Shown here: in pieces, positions 1 through 8,385 of the stretch
How positions within the stretch are numbered: the first letter of the stretch is position 1
Layout: each line of letters opens with the position of its first letter
Origin: UBA1020 sp964520495
GTDB taxonomy: Bacteria > Patescibacteriota > Saccharimonadia > Saccharimonadales > Saccharimonadaceae
Length of the DNA stretch: 64,000 nucleotides
Direction: 5' to 3'
NCBI GenBank assembly: GCA_964520495.1
Contig: CAZFMZ010000002.1
Location: 106,050-170,049 of the forward strand
The notes under the pieces: model-generated
Seen by the model: the letters and a program-made list of their open reading frames with translations, nothing else
Databases searched by the model: none
What the model was told of the DNA's origin: nothing
Program-made: the position numbers and the translations under genes

Positions 1-34
1 AGAAACATCCACCCGCGAGCGTATAGGTCGTCAT
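1..34 (-). CDS. msrA: Peptide methionine sulfoxide reductase MsrA, N-terminal fragment
   Basis: Only the first 11 codons lie in the window, on the minus strand from an ATG at 34. They read MTTYTLAGGCF and run off the edge. The GGCF motif near the N-terminus is the active-site segment of MsrA (GCFW), whose Cys reduces methionine-S-sulfoxide. A TATAAT hexamer (minus strand, 41-46) ends 6 nt before the ATG, the spacing seen at many starts in this window, which supports this start. It is divergent from the mutY-like gene. The identity rests on one short motif, so confidence is moderate. Confidence 0.55.
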   Translation of the reverse strand, partial: MTTYTLAGGCF

Positions 35-65
35 AGTTCCATTATACCTTGGCTATACTAAGAGG

Positions 66-869
66 ATGAATGATGAAGAGTTCAGGGAGCAGCTACGACG
101 CGAAGGCCAGGCGCGGTTTCGCGCTATGCCGTGGCGGGACGATACCCGACCCTATTACGTACTGGTCAGTGAACTGATGCTCCAGCAAACCCAGGTCAGC
201 CGGGTGATTCCGAAATTCCAGGCGTTCATCGAACGGTTTCCGAACGTGCAGGCGCTGGCTCGAGCCAGCTTGGCTGACGTACTCGTTGCATGGCAGGGAC
301 TTGGGTATAACAGGCGGGCTAAATATCTGCATGAGGCCGCCAAACTGATCGTTGACCGGCATGGCGGTGAGTTTCCCGCCGCTGAAGCTGAGCTTCTGGC
401 GCTTCCGGGTGTCGGCGCCAATACAACTGGAGCTATCCAGGCATATGCCTTCAATCACCCCAGCGTCTTCATCGAAACGAATGTACGGACAGTCTATATT
501 CATCACTTTTTCGGCGATGAGCAGGCAGTCGCCGATTATGCGATCCGTGAGCGGCTGACGGCCACGCTTGATTATGCTCAGCCCCGACAGTTTTACTGGG
601 CGTTGATGGACTACGGTGCCTGGTTGAAAGCCAGCGGCGTACGCAACGCCGCCCGCAGCCGCCATTACAGAAAGCAGTCACCACTAGAAGGTAGTGTCCG
701 GCAGGTCCGTGGACGTATCGTCGCGGTGCTGGCCGATGCGGCGCAATTGGACCGGGCCGAGGTAGCGGCTCTGACAGGGCCTGATGAACGTTTCACTCCC
801 GCGCTTGAGGGGTTGCTGCGCGACGGTTTGGTGGCTGAGCAGGACGGCCGGTTGTATTTGACCAAGTAG
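66..869 (+). CDS. mutY: MutY-like A/G-specific adenine glycosylase lacking the Fe-S cluster
   Basis: HhH-GPD superfamily base-excision glycosylase, expected to remove adenine opposite 8-oxoguanine. Glu36 in the MLQQTQV segment matches the MutY catalytic glutamate. The helix-hairpin-helix LPGVGANTTG is at about 113-122. The conserved Asp of the family (E. coli Asp138) is replaced by Glu137 in FIETNVRTV. The 267-aa protein contains no cysteine, so the C-terminal [4Fe-4S] cluster of classical MutY is absent; Fe-S-free MutY variants are known. There is no obvious C-terminal NUDIX-like 8-oxoG domain, so the protein is short. The start is supported by a TATACT (54-59) six bases upstream and by an AGAGG just before the ATG. 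Confidence 0.8.
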   Translation: MNDEEFREQLRREGQARFRAMPWRDDTRPYYVLVSELMLQQTQVSRVIPKFQAFIERFPNVQALARASLADVLVAWQGLGYNRRAKYLHEAAKLIVDRHGGEFPAAEAELLALPGVGANTTGAIQAYAFNHPSVFIETNVRTVYIHHFFGDEQAVADYAIRERLTATLDYAQPRQFYWALMDYGAWLKASGVRNAARSRHYRKQSPLEGSVRQVRGRIVAVLADAAQLDRAEVAALTGPDERFTPALEGLLRDGLVAEQDGRLYLTK

Positions 870-894
870 CCCGCCAGGGCGCATACTAGACAAG

Positions 895-1425
895 ATGAAA
901 TCATCTATCCTCATCCTGTTTCTGATGCTGCTAATCGGCCTCTTTTTTTCTTCGACCAGCCACGCCGAGTCGGATGAGAATATCACCCAGGAAAAGATCG
1001 CACACATCCGTGAGCACTGCGTCGAGAACCAGGCCAGCCTGAACCGGTTACGCCAAGCCGATGCGTTCCTGCGTACCGACCGCGGCAACCTGTACCGTAC
1101 CATCAGCGACAAACTAATGGTGCCACTCAACCAGCGATTGGCTTCCAACAGCCTTGACGGCGGCAACCTGATCGGACTGGCAGCCGACTTCACCGAAGAA
1201 TACGACCGCTTCTACGGTGCCTATGTCGATTACGCGAGCTCACTGACCGAACTGTTATCGATTGATTGCTCGCGCCAACCTGTCACGTTCTACAGCACCT
1301 TACTGAAGACCCGCGCGTATCGGCAGCAGGTAGCCGAGAGCAACCAGAAATTAAAGAGTTTGATACGGCAGTACGGCGAGGAATTCGTCCGTTTCAAGAC
1401 CGCGTATAGCAAGGCGAACCAATGA
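895..1425 (+). CDS. Secreted helical protein of unknown function
   Basis: A 176-aa protein with a clear signal peptide: Lys at residue 2, a hydrophobic core to about residue 21 and a likely cleavage after SHA. The mature part is mostly charged helix with two Cys (about residues 38 and 121) that could form a disulfide outside the cell. I do not recognise a family. The last codons overlap the next gene in an ATGA junction, so the two are probably co-translated. A CATACT hexamer ends 7 nt before the ATG, suggesting a leaderless start. Confidence 0.7.
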   Translation: MKSSILILFLMLLIGLFFSSTSHAESDENITQEKIAHIREHCVENQASLNRLRQADAFLRTDRGNLYRTISDKLMVPLNQRLASNSLDGGNLIGLAADFTEEYDRFYGAYVDYASSLTELLSIDCSRQPVTFYSTLLKTRAYRQQVAESNQKLKSLIRQYGEEFVRFKTAYSKANQ

Positions 1426-1784
1426 ACGAGAACTTTGAGCAGCGTCAGACGGCGGCCGTCCAGAGCATCAAGCGTCATCAGTTCGGGGTATTAATCATCG
1501 GATCGATTCTGATCTCATTGTTCTTGGTATACGTGGCATTGAGCCTATATGCCAGCAGTGGCACATTGCAGCTTGACCTGAGCCGGCCCGGCTACGCCGA
1601 GGCGCGACGCGAAGTCACGCGTGAGAGTGAGGTATTCAAAGGCTTCTCGGCCAGCGGGCCGATTGACACCGAGGTGCTCGATGACTTCCAAACGATGTAT
1701 CAGCAAAAGGCCAAGGAAGCGGCCTCGGTCGAGGCCTTCGGCGGCGACGTGCTAAGCGACCACTCTTTACAGCTCGACCGTTAG
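1422..1784 (+). CDS. Single-pass membrane protein of unknown function
   Basis: A 120-aa protein with a basic N-terminal segment, one transmembrane helix at about residues 23-45 and a roughly 70-residue exterior tail rich in Glu and Lys. It overlaps the preceding secreted protein by 4 bp (ATGA), which suggests translational coupling and a shared envelope role. No family is recognised. It converges on mscS with only 5 bp between the stop codons. Confidence 0.65.
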   Translation: MNENFEQRQTAAVQSIKRHQFGVLIIGSILISLFLVYVALSLYASSGTLQLDLSRPGYAEARREVTRESEVFKGFSASGPIDTEVLDDFQTMYQQKAKEAASVEAFGGDVLSDHSLQLDR

Positions 1785-1789
1785 ACGCC

Positions 1790-2671
1790 CTATCTGGTTT
1801 TGCTGGGTTGCAAGGGGAACGGTGTCACCGCCAGGCGGATAGCCTTGGCTTCGAATTCTTCCAGCAATCGACGACGCATCTCAGCAACCACGCTCCACTG
1901 ATCGGACGGTTGTGTCTTGCCGGCGACGATGACCTCGATTGAGTTACCGGTGATATCACCGACTGCCACGAAGGCTGGCGGTTCCAGGATCTTATCTTTC
2001 CAGCCGTCTTCCTCTGCTAAGCCACGGCCAACAGAGTCGATCAGCTCACTGACGTCATCGACTTCGGTCTCTGGATGGAGCAGGACCGTAAAGCGGGCCA
2101 TCGAGAAGCCCATCGTCTTATTGATGACATGTTGGATCATGCCGTTAGGAAAGAAATGTACCTGGCCGTCGACATCTCGCAGTACCGTGCTGCGGGTACC
2201 GATGCGTTCGACCGTGCCGGAAAAGCCTTCGATGTCGATGATATCGCCGACTCGATATTGGTTCTCGGAAATGATGAAGATACCAGAGAGAAAATCCTTA
2301 ATTAGCGACTGCGCACCGAAGCCGAGGGCGATGCCGACGATACCGGCGCTGGCGAACAGCGGCGCCAAACTCGAGGTCAGGTCGGGTATGAAGACGCGCA
2401 GGACGGCGTAGGCGGCAGTGGTGAGAATGACGATACGCCAGATGCTGGTAAACAACCCGGACAGCGTCTTTTGCCGTTTTTCGATGTCCCTCTTGTGCCA
2501 GGTGCGGTGCCTGGCGCCCTTGACGGCCCGTTTGACGATGAAGCTGACCAGGCGGGTGCCCGCGATGTAAGCAAGCAGGGCGATGAGAGCGATGACGGCG
2601 AAGTCACCCCAATGATCACCGAACCAGTCGCCCCATGCCGTAAGATACTGTTGGTTTTTGCCCACGTTCAT
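1790..2671 (-). CDS. mscS: MscS-family mechanosensitive channel
   Basis: A 293-aa small-conductance mechanosensitive channel that releases solutes under hypo-osmotic shock. It has an N-terminal hydrophobic helix (about 20-50), a second hydrophobic region near 80-120, and the glycine/alanine-rich pore helix followed by IKDFLSGIFII, typical of TM3 of MscS. This is followed by the beta domain (RVGDIIDIEGFSGTVERIG, about 140-160) and the alpha/beta cytoplasmic domain. Length is close to E. coli MscS (286 aa). A minus-strand TATACT (2679-2684) ends 7 nt before the ATG. It is divergent from tsaC, with the two start regions almost back to back. Confidence 0.9.
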   Translation of the reverse strand: MNVGKNQQYLTAWGDWFGDHWGDFAVIALIALLAYIAGTRLVSFIVKRAVKGARHRTWHKRDIEKRQKTLSGLFTSIWRIVILTTAAYAVLRVFIPDLTSSLAPLFASAGIVGIALGFGAQSLIKDFLSGIFIISENQYRVGDIIDIEGFSGTVERIGTRSTVLRDVDGQVHFFPNGMIQHVINKTMGFSMARFTVLLHPETEVDDVSELIDSVGRGLAEEDGWKDKILEPPAFVAVGDITGNSIEVIVAGKTQPSDQWSVVAEMRRRLLEEFEAKAIRLAVTPFPLQPSKTR

Positions 2672-2694
2672 ATGTGGTAGTATAGCACGTGATA

Positions 2695-3249
2695 ATGAAG
2701 GTCTTCACCACTGTAAACCATCCGGAAATCGCCCGCCTGCTACGTGCCGGTGGCATTGGGGTAGTGCGCACCGATACGTTGTACGGGGTCGTGGCGCTGG
2801 CGAGCGATGAGCAGGCCGTCGAACGGGTATATCGGCTGAAGGGCCGCGACGATACCAAATCACCTATCGTGCTGATAGCGAAATTAAGCCAGCTGCTGGA
2901 TACGCCGAGCGAACCCGCCGCTGAACTATTGGCCGACGTCTGGCCTGGTCGGGTCAGCGTCATCATCGATGCTCATGAGGCACCGGCGTGGCTTGAGCGC
3001 GGGAACGGATCGGTGGCATACCGCCTGCCGGCTGACGATGCCCTGCGTGACTTGCTGGAAGTGACCGGTCCGCTGATTGCGCCCAGTGCTAACCCCCAAG
3101 GAGAGCCACCGGCTATGACATGGGAGGAGGCTCGCGCCTACTTCGGGGATCAGGTTGATTTCTACGTCGATGGCGGCCGCGTCGTTGACGACACACCCTC
3201 GCAGTTGCTGCGCATCGACGAGGCTGGCGAGGTGGAGCGACTCAGGTGA
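2695..3249 (+). CDS. tsaC: L-threonylcarbamoyladenylate synthase (TsaC/YrdC/Sua5 family)
   Basis: Makes threonylcarbamoyl-AMP from Thr, bicarbonate and ATP for the t6A37 modification of ANN-decoding tRNAs. The protein is 184 aa from the ATG at 2695, the usual single-domain YrdC length. Typical segments include GIGVVRTDTLYGVVALA near the N-terminus, YRLKGRDDTKSPIV, and APSANPQGEPPA. A GTG at 2689 is an alternative start, but the ATG is 8 nt after a TATAGC hexamer, matching the window pattern. The stop overlaps the GTG of trmB. The pathway partner tsaE is at the right edge of the window. Confidence 0.9.
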   Translation: MKVFTTVNHPEIARLLRAGGIGVVRTDTLYGVVALASDEQAVERVYRLKGRDDTKSPIVLIAKLSQLLDTPSEPAAELLADVWPGRVSVIIDAHEAPAWLERGNGSVAYRLPADDALRDLLEVTGPLIAPSANPQGEPPAMTWEEARAYFGDQVDFYVDGGRVVDDTPSQLLRIDEAGEVERLR

Positions 3250-3887
3250 TCGATCCGAACGAGTCCATCATTACCAGGAAGCGCAAGAAATATAAGTTCG
3301 CCAAATTCGCCAACTCACCGCTGTGCTTCGAACTCGAGCAGTGGCAGAAGTCGGCTATCGACGTGGTGGAGCTTGGCGCCGGCACGGCTCTGTTTGCCGT
3401 TGAGCTGGCCGAGCGCTGGCCCGACAAGCAGTTCGTGGCCGTCGACGTCAAGGCCGATCGCCTGCAGAAAGGTGCGTACGAGGCTGAAGCTCGCGGCTTG
3501 ACCAACGTGCGTTTTCTGCGTGCGCGGGCCGACCAACTCGAGCAGTGCTTCGAGCCCGATTCACTTGAAACCATCTGGTTAACTTTCCCCGATCCGTTTC
3601 CGAAACGCCGTTCGGCCGGCCGCCGCATGACCCATCCTACTTTTCTGAAGGCGTATGGCCGACTGCTACGGCCGGACGGGTCGTTCAATCTGAAGCACGA
3701 CTCGCGTGATTTCTTCTTGTGGAGCTTGGAGCAGCTGGTAGGCGAAGGCTGGCACCTTGAAGAACTGACGTTCGACCTGCATGAGTCCGACCTGGCTGAT
3801 GACTACAAGCTACTCACGACCTATGAGCGCCGCTGGCTGGGCGAAGGTACTCCAACCAACTTCGTGCGCGCCCGGATGGTAAAATAA
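3246..3887 (+). CDS. trmB: tRNA (guanine-N7)-methyltransferase TrmB
   Basis: SAM-dependent enzyme forming m7G46 in the tRNA variable loop. The 213-aa protein has the Rossmann motif VELGAGTALFAVELA (about 37-51), an acidic loop VAVDVKADRL, and the TrmB signature TFPDPFPKRR at about 115-124. The later T-x-Y-E-R motif (TTYERRW) near the C-terminus is also typical. The start is a GTG that overlaps the tsaC stop by 4 bp, indicating translational coupling. The stop overlaps the TAAAAT hexamer that precedes the next gene. Confidence 0.92.
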   Translation: MIDPNESIITRKRKKYKFAKFANSPLCFELEQWQKSAIDVVELGAGTALFAVELAERWPDKQFVAVDVKADRLQKGAYEAEARGLTNVRFLRARADQLEQCFEPDSLETIWLTFPDPFPKRRSAGRRMTHPTFLKAYGRLLRPDGSFNLKHDSRDFFLWSLEQLVGEGWHLEELTFDLHESDLADDYKLLTTYERRWLGEGTPTNFVRARMVK

Positions 3888-3891
3888 GACT

Positions 3892-4236
3892 ATGCAATTT
3901 TCTGATTACTCCACCCAAGCCATCTCTACCGACCTGTACGACAAAGAAGGTCAGCCGATTGATTCGCACGCCATGCTGGAAAAGGTCTTCGGACTGGTCG
4001 GCGAGGCCGGCGAAGTCGCCGAGAAGTTCAAGAAAATTCTGCGTGACAAGGACGGCATGGCCACCGATGAGGATAAGAAAGAGCTCATGAAAGAGCTCGG
4101 CGACGTGCTATGGTACGTCAATTCCGTCGGTATTTACTTAGGCTATTCGCTTGAAGACATTGCGCAAGCCAATCTCGACAAGGTGCTCAGCCGCAAAGAC
4201 CGTGGCGTTACCAAAGGGAGCGGCGACAACCGCTAG
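3892..4236 (+). CDS. MazG-like nucleotide pyrophosphohydrolase
   Basis: A 114-aa all-alpha NTP pyrophosphohydrolase-type protein. It carries the paired metal-binding signature of the MazG/dUTPase superfamily: VGEAGEVAEKFKK at about 37-49 and KELMKELGDVLWY at about 63-75 (ExxE ... ExxxD pattern). Such proteins hydrolyse non-canonical or excess NTPs to NMP plus PPi; the exact substrate cannot be told. A TAAAAT hexamer ends 6 nt before the ATG, so it may be made from a leaderless transcript as well as by read-through from trmB. It converges on the HD gene, the two stop codons sharing a CTAG palindrome. Confidence 0.8.
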   Translation: MQFSDYSTQAISTDLYDKEGQPIDSHAMLEKVFGLVGEAGEVAEKFKKILRDKDGMATDEDKKELMKELGDVLWYVNSVGIYLGYSLEDIAQANLDKVLSRKDRGVTKGSGDNR

Positions 4237-5078
4237 GCGGCGAGCTGGCCGTCCGGATCAACCTCGGCCAACAGGTCCGCCATATGGGCGTAACCAGCGA
4301 AGGCTTCGAACTTCGGCAAGTGGTCGCGCAGGACCAGCCGGCCCATGCCGAGCGCAGCGCTGGCACGACCGGTTGAATTATCGACGAGTGGCAGGATGTC
4401 ATGACCTTCGTGCCATCCCAGTTCTTCCGATACGTCACGGGCTCGCAAAGTGGTTTCAAGCGTCTGGGCCTCATGAGCGGCTTCGAACAGGTCGTGAAGC
4501 AGCGTGGTATCTTCGTGTGCGATGATGGCTTCGGTCCGTGCGATGACATCCGGGTCGACATCCGGGTAGAACGTATCGTACAGGAATAGCCGCACGTTCT
4601 TCTCGACCATTCGGTCTTCGGGCGTTTTCTTGCCGGCCGGAATGTCACCGACCACCGCGCCGGTAACACGGAGCACGTCGTCATGCGTCATCTCGCCCAT
4701 GTCATGAATGAGGCAGGTGAACATCAGCACGGCAGCATCTTCGTCGCTTAACTCGAACGTCGGGTCGAACAGCCGCTGCTTCTCGATTAGCTGGGCTAGG
4801 TGCCAGCCGAGCTCCTGTTGGTGACCGATTGGGCACAGGTCGTCGCCAAGTTCATCAAGCATCGTCTGGCGATCGCCGTAGGCAAACCGCTGAGCGAAAC
4901 GGAGCGGCTGCTCGTCGCGCATGAAACGGCCATAGGTGCTGTCATGAGCGCGGTCAGCCAGCTGGCGGGCAGGTAGTCGCGACCCATCACACATCGGTAC
5001 CGGCAGCGACAGCAACGGGTGTGTCCGTTCGGCCGGTTCGGGCAGGATCATTTCGTGGATGGTGTGCATGTTTGTCAT
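4233..5078 (-). CDS. HD-domain phosphohydrolase-like protein
   Basis: A 281-aa protein with an HD-type metal site: His86 in the GHQQELGWHL helix, His125-Asp126 in LIHDMGE, and later His residues in AHEDTTLLHDLFEAAHE that could complete the site. HD proteins hydrolyse nucleotides or phosphoesters; the substrate is unknown here. The N-terminal 80 residues match nothing I recognise. It overlaps the MazG-like gene by 4 bp at the 3' end, a convergent arrangement with no terminator between. Confidence 0.7.
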   Translation of the reverse strand: MTNMHTIHEMILPEPAERTHPLLSLPVPMCDGSRLPARQLADRAHDSTYGRFMRDEQPLRFAQRFAYGDRQTMLDELGDDLCPIGHQQELGWHLAQLIEKQRLFDPTFELSDEDAAVLMFTCLIHDMGEMTHDDVLRVTGAVVGDIPAGKKTPEDRMVEKNVRLFLYDTFYPDVDPDVIARTEAIIAHEDTTLLHDLFEAAHEAQTLETTLRARDVSEELGWHEGHDILPLVDNSTGRASAALGMGRLVLRDHLPKFEAFAGYAHMADLLAEVDPDGQLAA

Positions 5079-5104
5079 CGTAATGTCTACACTATGAAAC
5101 TGCT

Positions 5105-6355
5105 TTACGGTTTTTGCAAGCGTTCTCGTAGCCAGGCGTCAATCGAGCCAGCTCCCATGCCTAGTACCATATCGCCGTTCTCACGGTGGAGTTCAAGCGC
5201 GGTCCATAATTCGTCGTTCATCTCGGCAATCGTCACGTCCGCCTGATTGGTCAGCCCGCGCGTCAGTTCCTCGGGTGTCAGAATCGGTAGGTCTGGGCTC
5301 TCGCGTGAAAGATAGGTGGGTAGCCAGTATACCTTCTCGGCTAACTTGAACGTATTCCGGTACAGGGTCTTGATGTCATGTTGCCGGCGGTTCTGGTGCG
5401 GTTGGTACACCAGCACCACGTGATCGGACAGCTCGCGTGCCAATTGCAGGGTAGCGGCGATTTCGGTCGGATGGTGGCCGTAGTCACTGTAGAGGTTGGG
5501 CGCGAGTTTCTCGAAGCGGCGGTTAGTACCGGGAAAGGCTTCCAACGCTGCACCTTCGCGCGGTAAGCCTAGGTACTCCAGCGCTTTGAGCACGAGCGTG
5601 GCGTTGCGGCGGTTATGGGCGCCGGGCATGCCAAGCTCGGCCGTCTCGTCATCGCCCAACTGCCAGGTATGCTCGAGCGTCAGCTCCGGCAAACGCCCGA
5701 GGTCGCGCTTCCAGCCGATGACCTGACCGGACTGTTCGCAGAAGGTCGCGAACGCCTCCATATAGGAAGCTTCGGTCGGGTAGGTGTCGATATGGTCATG
5801 ATTGATCGAAGTAATCAGGCTGAGATGTGGTAAGAAGTGCAGGAAATTGCGGTCAAATTCGTCACACTCGTACACGAAGTATTCACTGGCCGGATCGAGC
5901 TGGCCGCTCGGACCGAACGATACCGTCGTACCGATTGAGTAGCTGACAGGGATACCGGCCTGTTGCATCGCCCACACCAGCATGCCGGTCGTGGTGGTCT
6001 TACCGTGGGTGCCGGCGACGGCCACTAGCTTCAGGTTCTTCTCGGCGATGATGTGCGCCAGCAGTTCGTCACGTTTGGTCACCTTGATGCCCAGTTCGCG
6101 GGCCGCGAGCAGCTCAGGGTGGTCGGCGGGCAGGGCAGACGTCTGTACCAACCAATCAATCGGCTGTTCAGCGTGAACCGAACGCAGGAAGTCAGCCTGC
6201 ATAGTGATTTCCACTTCGATGCCCCGTTCACGGAGCTGCGCCGTCATCAGGCCGTCGGCGGCGTCGCTGCCTACCACGAAATGGCCGGCCTGCACTGCGA
6301 TCTCGGCCAGCGGCCCCAGGCCGACTCCGCCGATACCAGAGAAGAATACGTTCAT
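5105..6355 (-). CDS. murC: UDP-N-acetylmuramate--L-alanine ligase (MurC-type Mur ligase)
   Basis: Cytoplasmic ATP-dependent ligase that adds L-Ala to UDP-MurNAc in peptidoglycan synthesis. From the ATG at 6355 it is 416 aa. The N-terminal glycine-rich UDP-binding segment is FSGIGGVGLGPLAEIA (about 4-19). The ATP-binding loop is AGTHGKTTTT (about 112-121). The catalytic SINHDHIDTY and the NRRFEKL and DYGHHPTEIAAT motifs of MurC/Mpl follow. The 416 aa are somewhat short for MurC. Mpl is an alternative, but this is the only such gene seen. A longer in-frame start exists at 6445, but a minus-strand TATACT (6362-6367) ends 6 nt before the ATG at 6355, which fixes this start. Confidence 0.88.
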   Translation of the reverse strand: MNVFFSGIGGVGLGPLAEIAVQAGHFVVGSDAADGLMTAQLRERGIEVEITMQADFLRSVHAEQPIDWLVQTSALPADHPELLAARELGIKVTKRDELLAHIIAEKNLKLVAVAGTHGKTTTTGMLVWAMQQAGIPVSYSIGTTVSFGPSGQLDPASEYFVYECDEFDRNFLHFLPHLSLITSINHDHIDTYPTEASYMEAFATFCEQSGQVIGWKRDLGRLPELTLEHTWQLGDDETAELGMPGAHNRRNATLVLKALEYLGLPREGAALEAFPGTNRRFEKLAPNLYSDYGHHPTEIAATLQLARELSDHVVLVYQPHQNRRQHDIKTLYRNTFKLAEKVYWLPTYLSRESPDLPILTPEELTRGLTNQADVTIAEMNDELWTALELHRENGDMVLGMGAGSIDAWLRERLQKP

Positions 6356-6413
6356 GCTTGTAGTATAATCGAAGAAGAGAAAACAACCCAACACCAAACA
6401 CTCAAAGGGGAAT

Positions 6414-7640
6414 ATGCTACAGGCTCTCATCCACCGTCTGCTCAAGCGGCGTCATTTTTGGCGCTATGCCACGTTTTCCGAGGTCGCCGAGCTGTATGCC
6501 TCGCGCACCATGCGCATCTTTGCCCTACGGTTGGTGTCGGTCTTTGCCTCGATTTACCTGTTCCAGAACGGCTACAGCCTGGCCTTCATCGCCTTCTTCT
6601 GGGGCGCGTTCTACCTGATGAAAGTACCGTTCTCATGGCCGTCGGCTCGCATCGCCGCCATGTATGGCCCCAAGCACGGCACCCTGATGAGCAATATCAT
6701 CTCGGCCATGGCCATGGTGCTGCTGGCCTTCCTGCCGCATCCGGAGTATGGCCTGTACGCTCTGATGACCTGGTGCGTGCTGCAGGCATTTTCCAGTACC
6801 CTCAACGACCTGTGCTACCTGATCGACTTCTCGAAAGTGAAGGATATCGATCACGCCGGCAAGGAACTCGGCTACATGAATATCTTTGAAAAGGTCGCCA
6901 CCGGTCTGAGCCCGGTTATCGGCGGTGTGCTGGCGCTGTGGTTCGGCCCGGCCATCATCATGATTATCTCGGCGCTCCTGTTCCTGTTCTCGGCCGCGCC
7001 GTTACTGAAGACGCCTGAACCGACCAAGATCCATCGTCGCCTGAACTTCAGCGACTTTCCGTGGCGGCAGACCTGGCGCTCATTCCTAGCCGAGGGCGCA
7101 GTCGGCTTCGACGTATTTGCCACCGGTACGGCCTGGACACTCTTCATGACGGTGGTGGTATTCGCCGGCAGTAACGATTCCAACCGCATCTATGCCGAGG
7201 TCGGCTTCGTCACCTCCGTCACGGTGTTTGTCGCGTTGCTGGCGTCGTATTCCTATGGCCGTCTGATCGATCACCGTCGCGGTCGACTGCTACTTCGTGT
7301 CAGCACCTTTACTAACAGCCTCATTCACGTCTCGCGTGCCTTCGTTACCACACCGGTAGGGGTAGTCTATACGAATGCGGCCAATGAGGCAGCTACCACC
7401 GGCTTCTCGATGGCGTTCATGCGCGGCATGTTCGACACGGCCGACCGTAGCGGCCGACGCATCGAGTACCTGTTCATCATCGAGATGGTAGTCAACTTCG
7501 GCGCGGCCATCGGCGCGGCGGTGCTCGGCCTGCTGCTACTTGTATTCAGCGAGGTGCTGTCACTGCAGGTTTTCTTCATCCTGACCGCTGGCGTGGCACT
7601 GCTGATCGCCACCCCGAAGTTCGCCCTCTACCGCCGCTAG
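6414..7640 (+). CDS. MFS-like multi-pass membrane transporter
   Basis: A 408-aa protein with about ten to twelve hydrophobic segments spread over the whole length and a basic N-terminus (HRLLKRRHFWRYATF). Layout and length fit the major facilitator superfamily. A central hydrophilic region at about 195-225 would be the loop between the two halves. A motif like YGRLIDHRRGR at about 282-292 resembles the MFS loop 8-9 basic motif. The substrate is not predictable. The AAGGGG shortly upstream of the ATG is a good ribosome-binding site. It is divergent from murC, 58 bp between starts. Confidence 0.65.
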   Translation: MLQALIHRLLKRRHFWRYATFSEVAELYASRTMRIFALRLVSVFASIYLFQNGYSLAFIAFFWGAFYLMKVPFSWPSARIAAMYGPKHGTLMSNIISAMAMVLLAFLPHPEYGLYALMTWCVLQAFSSTLNDLCYLIDFSKVKDIDHAGKELGYMNIFEKVATGLSPVIGGVLALWFGPAIIMIISALLFLFSAAPLLKTPEPTKIHRRLNFSDFPWRQTWRSFLAEGAVGFDVFATGTAWTLFMTVVVFAGSNDSNRIYAEVGFVTSVTVFVALLASYSYGRLIDHRRGRLLLRVSTFTNSLIHVSRAFVTTPVGVVYTNAANEAATTGFSMAFMRGMFDTADRSGRRIEYLFIIEMVVNFGAAIGAAVLGLLLLVFSEVLSLQVFFILTAGVALLIATPKFALYRR

Positions 7641-7690
7641 TGCGCGTGCTATACTAAAAACCAGTTAAGAAGGGTGGAGTACGATCTTCG

Positions 7691-8317
7691 GTGGCAGATA
7701 ACAAGCGGGTGAAACGAGGCATCAAACAGTTGCAACGCGTCAAGACGTGGCAACTGGTGCTGCTTTTGATTCTGTCGCTGCTGCTGACCGCCACGTTCCT
7801 GCGCCTCAATAACATCGGCATGATCGAACGCCGCACGGCCGTCCTGAGCGCCGACAAGCAGGGAAACGATGAAATCATCCGGGCACGTCTGTTCGATCTG
7901 CAGCGCTATGCGGCCGAACACATGAACGCTGACAGTGGCGTGGTGTACCTGGAACACCAGTACCAGCGTGACACCGAGAACGCCATCCGGGCCGCCAGTC
8001 AGCAGGGTGGCAGTGCGAATATCAACGTCGAAGCCGACCGAATCTGCCAGGCTCGCCATGGCGGCTATTCACAGGCTTACGTGCAGTGTTTCGCCAGTGA
8101 ATTAGCCAAAGTCCCGGCCGGCAGCAACGCTCCCGACAAGGCACAGTTACCGAGCGCCTCGCTCTATCGCCATGAATTTTCCAGTCCCTTGTGGTCACCC
8201 GACTTCGCCGGTTTCGCTACAGGGGTCAGCGCCTTGATAACCCTAGTAATCGTCCTCAGGCTGATTGGCCTGGTCGCGCTACGCGCCATGCTGCATCGCC
8301 ACTACCGTAGCATCTAG
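7691..8317 (+). CDS. Membrane protein with two TM helices and an exterior domain, unknown function
   Basis: A 208-aa protein starting at GTG. It has a very basic first 20 residues, a TM helix at about 22-40, an exterior domain of about 130 residues with two Cys (about 122 and 137), and a second TM helix near 178-200 followed by a basic end. The topology puts both ends inside and the central domain outside. No family is recognised. A TATACT at 7650-7655 lies about 35 nt upstream, so this gene would have a short leader, with AAGAAGGGTGG as a possible ribosome-binding site. Confidence 0.6.
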   Translation: MADNKRVKRGIKQLQRVKTWQLVLLLILSLLLTATFLRLNNIGMIERRTAVLSADKQGNDEIIRARLFDLQRYAAEHMNADSGVVYLEHQYQRDTENAIRAASQQGGSANINVEADRICQARHGGYSQAYVQCFASELAKVPAGSNAPDKAQLPSASLYRHEFSSPLWSPDFAGFATGVSALITLVIVLRLIGLVALRAMLHRHYRSI

Positions 8318-8320
8318 GTG

Positions 8321-8350
8321 TTGACAGAGGCGACCCCTTGGGCGTACGCT
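8321..8350 (+). promoter_or_regulatory. Strong sigma-70-type promoter for the 68-aa gene
   Basis: TTGACA at 8321-8326 and TACGCT at 8345-8350, separated by 18 nt. It is followed by a short leader and a near-consensus AGGAGGT ribosome-binding site at about 8371-8377, just ahead of the ATG at 8386. A consensus -35 with a consensus Shine-Dalgarno suggests high expression. Confidence 0.6.
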
Positions 8351-8385
8351 TACTCTTGTAAGAACTAATAGGAGGTATAAGACCA

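Noticed and set aside
684..1193. Long minus-strand reading frame opposite mutY and the secreted protein
   Set aside because: Shadow of two well-supported plus-strand genes; no promoter, ribosome-binding site or protein-like motif.
6053..6889. 278-codon plus-strand reading frame across murC and the MFS-like gene
   Set aside because: It overlaps murC antisense and the MFS-like gene in another frame; both of those have family motifs, this one has none.
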